Source: Lytechinus pictus (taxonomy: Eukaryota > Echinodermata > Echinoidea > Temnopleuroida > Toxopneustidae). Taken from it: DNA of 64,000 nt. Made by a program: the position numbers and the translations under genes. The notes below the pieces were generated by a model. The model was given only the letters and a program-made list of their open reading frames with translations. It did no database searches and was not told the origin of the DNA. Position 1 is the stretch's first letter. Every line of letters starts with the position of its first letter. This document shows positions 1 to 9,800 of the stretch, in pieces. Where the stretch lies: the NCBI RefSeq assembly GCF_037042905.1, contig NC_087253.1, forward strand, positions 20,849,001 to 20,913,000. Reading direction: 5' to 3'.

Positions 1-16
1 ATGTAGTATAGTTAAA

Positions 17-912
17 GTGGGAGTGGAAAAGGGAAGGGGAATGGGAAGGGAGGGGGAAGGGAGAGGGAAGGGGAAGGGAGAGGGAAAGGGAGGAGGAAGG
101 GGAGGGGAAGGGAGAGTAGGGGGAGGGGATGGGGAAGAGGAGGAGGGGGAATGGGAAGGGAGGGGGAAGGGAGAGGGAAGGGAGAAGGGAGAGGGAAGGG
201 AGAGGGAGGAAGGGGAAGGGAGGGAAAGGGAGGGGGAGGGGAAGGGAGGGAGGGAGAAGGGAGGGGGAAAGGGAGGGGGAAGGGGAGGGGAAGGGAGAGT
301 AGGGGGAGGGGATGGGGAAGAGGAGTGGGAATGGGAAGGGAGGGGGAATGGGAAGGGAGGGGGAAGGGGAAGGGAGGGGCAATGGAGGGGGAAAGGGAGG
401 GGGAAAGGGAGGGGGAAAGGGAGGGGCAAGGGGAGGGGAAGGGAGAGTAGGGGGAGGGGAGGGGAAGGGAGAGTAGGGGGAGGGGGTGGGGAAGGGAGAG
501 GGAAGGGAGAGGGAAGGGAGAGGGAAGGGGAAAGGGAGAGGGAAGGGAGAGGGAAGGGGGAAGGGAGAGGGAAGGGAGAGGGAAGGGAGAGGGAAGGGGG
601 AAGGGAGAGGGAAGGGAGAGGGAAGGGAGAGGGAAGGGGGAAGGGAGAGGGAAGGGAGAGGGAAGGGAGAGGGAAGGGAGAGGGAAGGGAGAGGGAAGGG
701 AGAGGGAAGGGAGAGGGAATGGAGAGGGAAGGGAGGGGGAAGGGAGAGGGAAGGGAGAGGGAAGGGAGAGGGAAGGGGGAAGGGAGAGGGAAGGGAGAGG
801 GAAGGGGGAAGGGAGAGGGAAGGGAGAGGGAAGGGAGAAGGGAAGGGAGAAGGGAGGGAAGGAAGGGGAAGGGAGGGGAGAGGGAAGGGAGGGGGAAGCA
901 GTGGAATGGAAA
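17..912. repeat. 900-bp pure polypurine tract (GGGAAGGGAGA type)
   Basis: The plus strand is almost only G and A, built from GGGAAGGGAGA and GGGGAAGG words with shifting higher-order repeats. It would lie in an intron of AP2A as a CT-rich stretch of the transcript. The roughly 300-codon frames on both strands are repeat translations. Confidence 0.97.
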
Positions 913-1314
913 ATATATATTGCCCACTTCCACATGGGCTGGGTTAAATGTTAATTTCCTGAAACAACAATTCTAGGATATTCCAATTAAAAAAATAAAA
1001 TCCATGACAATAAATATGTAAGCCTGGTTTTCAATAGAATCCTTTGGTTGGAATACATAACAACCCTGTAAACAATGTCAAAATCAAAATATACCCCTGT
1101 ACATGTATTAATGTAAGGGTTTTGTATGATCCATATTAAGTATGTTACATGGGAATACAAAATATAAAAATTTCCTCCCAAGAAAATCCATGTGTTAAAT
1201 GGGAACCAGAAGTATTCCAACACAATCTTGAGGGAAAAAAACAAATGTTAGACCATGAGAGCTCTTGTGACATCCTCTATACCTTATTGTACTGGAGGAT
1301 TATATTACTTAGAT

Positions 1315-1416
1315 AGTTTTGATGAATAAAATGATCATCCCAAACAAGTATCAACTCCCAGTAAAAAAGTTTTGATGAATAAAATGATCATCCCAAACAA
1401 GTATCAACTCCCAGTG
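1315..1416. repeat. Recent 53-bp tandem duplication
   Basis: Two virtually identical units starting AGTTTTGATGAATAAAATG at 1315 and 1368. The rest of 913-2013 is AT-rich with no exon or element that I recognise. Confidence 0.95.
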
Positions 1417-2013
1417 AATTAACCAGTCAAGTTATTAATATCTAAGGGTTTTAAATTTTTACATACAGGGTATACCAAATCCATCCATTATCGAATAGTG
1501 AGACTTCAATACATATTAAAGCTTAGAAACATAGAGCACACCATACTAGTTGACCAATGTATATATTCATGTGACTAAATTATATCAATCTTACCTCGGA
1601 CTTCCTAAATATCTGATTCATTACAAATTTAATGGATAAAAAACAGTAATATACAGTAAATAAATTGTATCTCTCTACTTTATTAACATCTCATAAAGTG
1701 TCTCAAAAAAGTACCAGAGTCCAGGCAAAATTTCAAAAGGTTATTAAAAGGAGATTTGAAGAGATATAGTCCCAAAATGCTCAAATAGCGCAAAAGAGCT
1801 TAAAAATATATTTTTCATGGTCTGAAAATAGACTAGTTGATGCAAATATTCAGTGCTGAATGATATGCATCATATAAACTAAAACAGACTCTTGCCTGAT
1901 AATAACAATAAACGATAATACACTATATTCTGAAATCACTTGATAATTGAGTTTCTAACCACTGATAGATGTGGTATTGCTGCGTAAGAAAGAAATATGT
2001 TCATACCAGCAGA

Positions 2014-2605
2014 TTAAAGGAGAATGAAACCCTTGAAACCAGCTGAATCCATATCAAAGAGAAAAATCAAAGAAACATATTGTTGAAAGTTTGAGGAAGA
2101 TTGAATGAATAATAAGAAAGTTATGAGCATTTGAATATTGAGATCACTAATGCCATGTAGATCCTCCCATTGGCAATGTGACCAAGATCTGTGATGTCAC
2201 ACACGTACAACTCCCTCATTACTTTAGTACTTATTTCACTTATATTCTCACTTTTATAGAGTCTATCACAAGGTGAGGTGTTCTCTTTATGAGAGGACAA
2301 GTACAGAGGTTCCGAAACATTATATCATTGATGAATCGTTTGTCATATGATTAGAATGAGCAAACAGAGATGTTTTGGGGTATATTTTCAGTGTCCAAAA
2401 GGGGAGAGTTGTTCATCTGTGACATCATAGATCTTGGTCGCATTGCCAATGGGAGGATCTCCATAGCATTAGTGATCTCGACATTCAAATGCTCATAACT
2501 CTTCCATTGCTAGTCTTATTTTACTCAAATTTTTGTTGATCTTATTCTTTGATTTTTCTGCTTTCACAAAAGCTAACTTGCTCCAAGAGTTTCATTCTCC
2601 TTTAA
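2014..2605. mobile_element. TTAA-bounded foldback element, family A, copy 1
   Basis: The element starts TTAAAGGAGAATGAAAC and ends in the reverse complement, so TTAA lies at both ends. The arms are long: CATTGCCAATGGGAGGATC near 2440 is the inverse of the 2160-2185 region. It has no coding capacity. The second copy at 23777 is the same length (592 bp). Confidence 0.9.
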
Positions 2606-2678
2606 TGTTATTTTACCATGATGCATGGATTTTTCATGAATAGAATGTAGACAATTGCTTTGATTTTCAGAACTAATA

Positions 2679-3286
2679 TTAAATGTCAAGTCCACCCCAG
2701 AAAATTGTTGATTTGAATCGATAGAGTACAATCAAACAAACATAATGCTGCAAATTTCATCGAAATCAGATGTAAAATAAGTTATGACATTTTAAAGTTT
2801 CGCTTATATATCACAAAACAGTTAAATGCACAACTCAGCAATATGCAAATGAGAGAGTCGATGATGTCCATCACTCACTATTTCTTTTGTTTTTTATTGT
2901 TTGAATTATACAATATTTCAATTTTTACAAATTTGACAATAAGGACCAACTTAACTCAACCATAAACTGTTAAAATAATGGTAATTCTACATGTTCAGGG
3001 AGAAATGCAACTTTTTTTCAATTGACAAGGAGGAGAAAATAAGAATATTTCATATTTCATATAATAAAATACAAAATAAATAGTGAGTGGGTGACGTCAT
3101 CAGTCTGCCAATCTGCATTCCGACCAGGATGTGCATCTAACTGTTTTGTGAAATTAAGCGAAACTTTGAAATGTCATAACATTCTTATTTTACATCCGAT
3201 TTTGATGAAGTTTTCAGTGTTTTGCTTGTTGGATTTTTATCCTTTTTTTCAAATCAACTTTTTGTTGGGGTGGACTTGTCCTTTAA
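2679..3286. mobile_element. TTAA-bounded element, family B, copy 1
   Basis: The ends are TTAAATGTCAAGTCCACCCC and GGGGTGGACTTGTCCTTTAA. The interior includes GTGACGTCATCA and long imperfect inverted arms. It has no coding capacity. Related copies are at 57159, 59478 and 29870. Confidence 0.88.
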
Positions 3287-3464
3287 ATCAATCGGGTAAG
3301 TGCTACATGTACCTGATTAACGGATCACAATAATCATATCCCATATTTACCCACGGGAGCCAATTCACTTTCATTAGCTGGTCTTGAAGTGGGTCTTGCG
3401 AAATATTAATATAACCCCCCTGCATTTGATATGCAGAGTGCCTGGCTCGATGGCGAAGGTCCTA

Positions 3465-3548
3465 TTTCCTAATATGACTCTGCCAGGATTGAACCCATGA
3501 ACCCCCTGCTCATCAGGCAGGCATCCTACCACTGAACCACCATGCCCA
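3465..3548 (-). mobile_element. tRNA-derived SINE head
   Basis: Read on the minus strand it looks like a tRNA. There is an A-box region TGGTTCAGTGGTAGGATG, an anticodon-like stem CCTGC/GCAGG with a 7-nt loop, and a B-box GGGTTCAATCC. The acceptor ends do not pair, so it is a SINE head rather than a working tRNA gene. Confidence 0.7.
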
Positions 3549-3745
3549 TATATTCAGACTAACCCCTAGACACATTATCTTGCCCACAGCTTTCATGATA
3601 ATGCACTTCATTCAATATGTAGACTTTGTGACGTAATATTGGTATGAAAATTGATTAATGAGTTGAGACATGCAAGTGCAAGTACATATTTGTGACTTGT
3701 ATGGTTGACTTTTTTGTTAATGAAAGAATTTGGGGATTTTCTTAC

Positions 3746-3869
3746 GAGTATTTGATGCTGAGCGTTGGAGGCTCATCAAAGTCATCGAGGCATTCCAAGT
3801 TAATGACTTGCTGGACTTGAGCGCCACCGTCAATAGTTCGTTGAACAGTATCCATAGTGATATTGAGCT
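3746..3869 (-). CDS. AP2A: AP2A coding exon 19 (residues 802-842, continues left)
   Basis: This exon encodes [20 protein letters not shown], then [20 protein letters not shown] and the first two bases of the next codon, with a GTAAG donor. It aligns with human [17 protein letters not shown]. The start follows AC rather than AG, and Lys802 forms from A plus AG. Using the adjacent CAG instead would shift the frame. The remaining appendage exons are outside the window; 1-3745 holds only repeats and unassigned sequence. Confidence 0.93.
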
Positions 3870-6800
3870 GTAAAGGTCAAAGGTCAAGGTCTATAGAAAA
3901 TATGTGTGTTCAATGGTAACTTACTTTAATTACATTAACAGGTGGAAGAGATGATGAAACTAGAATCATTAGCTGCATCACTAACATCATCATTATCGTT
4001 ATCATCCTCCGTCTCATCATCACCAACACCATCCTTATCATCATCACAATCATCCTCGCCATCATCATCACCATCACTATTCTCATCATCACCATCATCA
4101 TCATCATCACCACCACCACCACCATCACCACCATCATCATCATCATCATCACCATCACCATCATCATCACCACCATCATCATCATAATAACACCACCTCC
4201 ATTATCATCATGACCAACATCATTATTACCATCATTATCATCATAATCATCATCATCACCATCAATCATCATCATTGTCAACGTCATCATCATCACAACA
4301 TTCTCCAAAACAGCAACACCACTTCAATTTCATCAAAACACTTTATCTCCAACATATGAACAATGCAAAGGATATTTCCTTCTAACGACGGTAGTTTATT
4401 GATTGCAGTTTCAAAGTTAGCAAACTGGTACGACGTCTTGTTGCCGTAGAACAAACAAAGTCTGCCCGCGTTTAAACTGTACTCCGATTTAACACCAATC
4501 TGCATCTGATCGCTCTCGTAAAGCACACCATTATTCTTGCAAATAAATCTGAAAGTGGAGGTAGATCCATTCAAGTAAAAAAAAAAGAGAAATAAACATA
4601 ATTATAAGAAAGATGAAGTGGATTCTAACTAAAGGATATGATGTGACTGCAGATACGATTAGTTTATTATTTATTCATTTATTTTTATAATTCATTCAAG
4701 TCATTTATTCTGACGAATACGAAATTTTACCTCTAGCCGAAGAATGCTCATTCATTCCATGTCAAGTGCTTTGACTAAAGTTCCCAGATTTCTATTTTCT
4801 GAACTTAAAAAATCAATATCTCTGTTATTCTTTCACGTTGAAAACATACTTATTTTAAACTTATTTTGAATGAGTAAGTGCCACGATCGCTAGCAAATTT
4901 TCTTTCTTTCCTTACCTTTTCTATCTTCTACAAAGAGCATATAGGTACAATTTTGGCAGTGATATGTGCAACATACACATGCTGGTATTATCATTATGAT
5001 TAAGTACAGATTTCACCATAACTTAACTTATAGGTTTATTTTGTTTTTCTGCTTTGAATGAAATCAAGTTCAGGTCAGGGTAAACTTCCCATTTAAAAGC
5101 GAGTGAGACTCACTTCCTAAAGCTCTCCTCTGCATCAGGAGCCAGGTTGTTTCCAACAGGGGCTGCACCTCCAATGGAGGCGGCACCTCCAGCAGGGGCC
5201 CCAAAGACATCCACCAGAAGACCACCGTTATTGGTAGGGGCAGCGGCAGGGGTCTCACCAAAGAATGACTGGGCAGCGATAGGGGGCGCAGCGGGGCTCT
5301 CCATCAGACCGAGGAGGTCTGCCGACCCGGTACTCGCTGACGCGGCTACCGTCGGCATGGCCATGGCTATAACGGGTTTGGGTTGGGATGCTGCCGACTA
5401 CAAGATGAAAGGAAGTTGGAAAGAAAACTATTCAATTAGAGATTTGGAATTGGAATTGAATAGAAGCTGATTTTTTTTTTTCAATGGCATAAGATTGAGA
5501 TGGAAGTAAAATAGAAAACTTAAGTGGAATGGAGTTTGAAGTCAACAATCATTTACGTACATGTAAATTAAATGATCTCCATTATCAATAAAATTCCAAT
5601 GGACTAGATGTAGAAATGACCAAAAAAAAGGTGTAATGGAACTGAAATGCAACTGACAAATAAAAAATTAAGTCCAGAAATAAAATGCTAATTGAAAGGA
5701 GAAACACAATCAAATTAAAATAGTCGAGAAATAGAATTGCAATGAAATTGTAATGATCTTGAAACAGAAATAGTAATTGAAATTCAAATTAATGAAAATA
5801 AAATATATAGCATTTAAGAGGCGCCGATTCTCTAGTTGCCTAATCAATGGCGCACTATTTATTGAATTGAATTGAATGGAGAAAAACTAAATAATTCAAA
5901 AGTTTTTTTCACCTCCAATGAATCCGTACTGCTCTCTCCTATACTGTTGAGTTCTATTCCCCCTTTCTTCTTTTCTTCAGTCCCTGGACCGGCTGCTGAC
6001 GGTTTCTTCTTTTTAAGCTTGGCAAGCAATGACGATTCCCTCTCTGGAAATGGCGGCATCTCCTCTAAAACTGTCGCCTAAAGAACAGAAAAAATAAAAT
6101 TAGAAAAAAAAGACATGTCTCAAACTATTGAAACCATCTGGCTTTTGCATGCCTAAAATCTGAATGGTTTATTACTTTTTTTTCTTTTATAAGTTCTGCA
6201 AGCAACAACTCTCTCTGAGATTGGATGCATCAGCTCTGAAACTGTCGCCTGGTGAATGAAAAAGAATAAATATAAAGAAAAGACATCTTTTGGTTTGACG
6301 ACCCTCTGATTACCAGGCAAGAGTTAGAATCACAACACCAGGACGCAGCCATACATTAGCTTGGGAGAAACCTGGGATAAGATAACATGCACCTTCAGAT
6401 AATCAAATATATAGAAGGCTCTTTATAAATGATATAAATTATTTCCTTTTCATTTAATCTATTTCCCCTTCATGTGGAAAAAACAATAAAAACATATATA
6501 AAAACGTATATTTACAATGTGTACAATTTAATGAGGCATTGATAAATATAAAGAAAAGACATCTTTTGGTTTGACGACCCTCTGATTACCAGGCAAGAGT
6601 TAGAATCACTACAACATGTCGCAGCCAAACATCAGCTTGGGAGAAACCTGGGTTAAGATAACATGTACCTTCAGATAAACAAATATATAGAAGGCTCTTT
6701 AGAAATTATATACATAATTTTTTTTTTTTTTTTTCATTTATTCCACCTTCACGTGTAAAACAATAAAAACATATATTTACAATTTGTACAATTTAAGACT

Positions 6801-9800
6801 TAAGGTGTGAGCCCCTTAAGAAACACATGGCTTAATAACATAGAATAAAAATATGTATAAATCAATTACTATTATCATCAAACAAGTAGAGTGAACACAT
6901 ACCAGTACGTCCGCTGAAGTACATACACTGAGTTGAAGATACTCTACCGCCCTCTGTTGAAGCTCAGCATCGGCGTTGCGTAGTTGATTATCATTTCTTA
7001 GTACCTTTTACAAAACACAAATTTATTTGTTTAGAGAAGCAAATACACTAAATATTAAATCAGTGTCCAACCCACTCAGAATCCATGGGATAAATTCAAA
7101 GACAAAAATGATCCATATCAACCTTTAACCACGACGACAACACGACGCCGACGACGCTGCCGACAACGCCGCCAACAACGCCGATGATTGGATTTATACA
7201 GCGCTTTTTCCAGAGGATACAAAGCGCTGTTAATGGCATAAGACAATTTAAGGCTTATAGTTATACAGGTGAGTTTTAATTTTTGAAGAGCCGGGTTATT
7301 TGAACCCATCTCACAGCAGAGGGGGTGAATATAATCCCTTAGGGAAAAATATGACCCTGTCTGGGAAATGAAATGTTATATTCAAACTAAAAGGCAATAT
7401 ATATGCTAGCTCACTCATTATCAGTCAAGTCTATATACTTACATCTTGTATGATAGGTTTGATCTCTGGGAAGAGGTTGATAAACTAAAAGGCAATATAC
7501 ATGCTAGCTCACTCAGTATTAGGCAATATATGTATACTTACATCTTGTATGGTAGGTTTGATCTCTGGGAAGAGGTTGATAAACTTAAAGGCAATATATA
7601 TGCTATTTCACTCATTATCAGTCAATATTATATACTTACATCTTGTATGGTAGGTTTGATCTCTGGGAAGAGGTTGATAAACTTAAAGGCAATATATATG
7701 CTATCTCACTCAGTATCAGTCAATATAATATACTTACATCTTGTATGATAGGTTTGATCTCTGGGAAGAGGTTGATAAACTTAAAGGCAATATATATGCT
7801 ATTTCACTCATTATCAGTCAATATTATAGACTTACATCTTGTATGGTAGGTTTGATCTCTGGGAAGAGGTTGATAAACTTAAAGGCAATATATATGCTAT
7901 CTCACTCAGTATCAGTCAATATAATATACTTACATCTTGTATGATAGGTTTGATCTCTGGGAAGAGGTTGATAAACTTAAAGGCAATATATATGCTATCT
8001 CACTCAGTATCGGTCACTATAATATACTTACATCTTGTATGGTAGGTTTGATCTCTGGGAAGAGATTGATAAACTTAAAGGCAATATATATGCTAGCTCA
8101 CTCATTATCAGTCAAGTCTATATACTTACATCTTGTATGATAGGTTTGATCTCTGGGAAGAGGTTGATAAACTAAAAGGCAATATATATGCTAGCTCACT
8201 CATTATCAGTCAAGTCTATATACTTACATCTTGTATGATAGGTTTGATCTCTGGGAAGAGGTTGATAAACTAAAAGGCAATATACATGCTAGCTCACTCA
8301 GTATTAGTCAATATAATATACTTACATCTTGTATGATAGGTTTGATCTCTGGGAAGAGGTTGATAAACTTAAAGGCAATATATATGCTATTTCACTCATT
8401 ATCAGTCAATATTATATACTTACATCTTGTATGGTAGGTTTGATCTCTGGGAAGAGGTTGATAAACTTAAAGGCAATATATATGCTATCTCACTCAGTAT
8501 CAGTCAATATAATATACTTACATCTTGTATGATAGGTTTGATCTCTGGGAAGAGGTTGATAAACTTAAAGGCAATATATATGCTATCTCACTCAGTATCG
8601 GTCACTATAATATACTTACATCTTGCATGGTAGGTTTGAACTCTGGGAAGAGATTGATAAACTTAAAGGCAATATATATGCTAGCTCACTCATTATCAGT
8701 CATTATTATATACTTACATCTTGTATGATAGGTTTGATCTCTGGGAAGAGGTTGATAAACTAAAAGGCAATATATATGCTATCTCACTCAGTATCGGTCA
8801 CTATATTATACTTACATCTTGTATGGTAGGTTTGATCTCTGGGAAGAGGTTGATAAACTAAAAGGCAATATATATGCTAGCTCACTCAGCATCAGTCACT
8901 ATAATTTACTTACATCTTGTATGGTAGGTTTGATCTCTGGGAAGAGATTGATAAACTTAAAGGCAATATATATGCTAGCTCACTCATTATCAGTCAAGTC
9001 TATATACTTACATCTTGTATGATAGGTTTGATCTCTGGGAAGAGGTTGATAAACTAAAAGGCAATATACATGCTAGCTCACTCAGTATTAGTCAATATAA
9101 TATACTTACATCTTGTATGATAGGTTTGATCTCTGGGAAGAGGTTGATAAACTTGACATATGTTGAGAGGAGAAGCCCTCTGGTTGGAGCAGTACACAGG
9201 TGAAACTTGGAATGAAGAAGATTGAGCTGAACTTGTGGACTGGTTAAAGAGAAATATAACGATAATTAGCCCTTTGGGTGCTGAATTAGATCTGAGGGGG
9301 TAATAATATACAATTAAACACACACCACCTAAAGAATTAGTAAAACTACCAATTGGTAAACATAGACGCCCAGATAAAATACCCTCACATTTAGGAACTT
9401 GCTAAAATTGCAATTCAGGAAGGATTGGGGATGAAAGATTGAATGTTAAATTACTCCTAAAATTTAAAGAATTCCAAACATTGTCACTACTTCAAGACAC
9501 AACAAAGACAGCTGCGCCGGCAACTGTGCATGATTCAGTAATATCGATGTGCACGTCAATAGGCACTATACTGGGATACTCAACCGAGTCAGCTCACTAA
9601 ATATGTTTGACCACTGGTAGGTCACGTAAGCAGATCAACTTTTTTTTTATTTCTCATAATCCAGGAATCTTGATTGTCTGAAAAATTTCATTGTTTACCC
9701 TGGCACAAAAGGGAATTCGTCCCAGGTCTAGTAACCACTGCTCTTCCATCTCTTTCAGTATGGAACTGGGTCCTGCTTCATAATCACTTGTTACAATAAC

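Noticed and set aside
12..976. Open frames of 307 and 319 codons on opposite strands
   Set aside because: They are translations of the G/A repeat (Pro/Ser/Leu and Gly/Glu/Arg/Lys only), with no domain and no alternative composition.
3861..3871. Ordinary CAG acceptor for exon 19
   Set aside because: Using CAG shifts the frame relative to exon 18, while AC two bases upstream restores it.
7383..9152. CRISPR-like array appearance
   Set aside because: Units are 98 bp with no repeat/spacer distinction, come from an adjacent exon, and the genome is eukaryotic.
7446..9203. Overlapping plus-strand frames of about 67 codons ([16 protein letters not shown] type)
   Set aside because: They are antisense to the exon 14 derived array. 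Their regularity comes from the 98-bp period.
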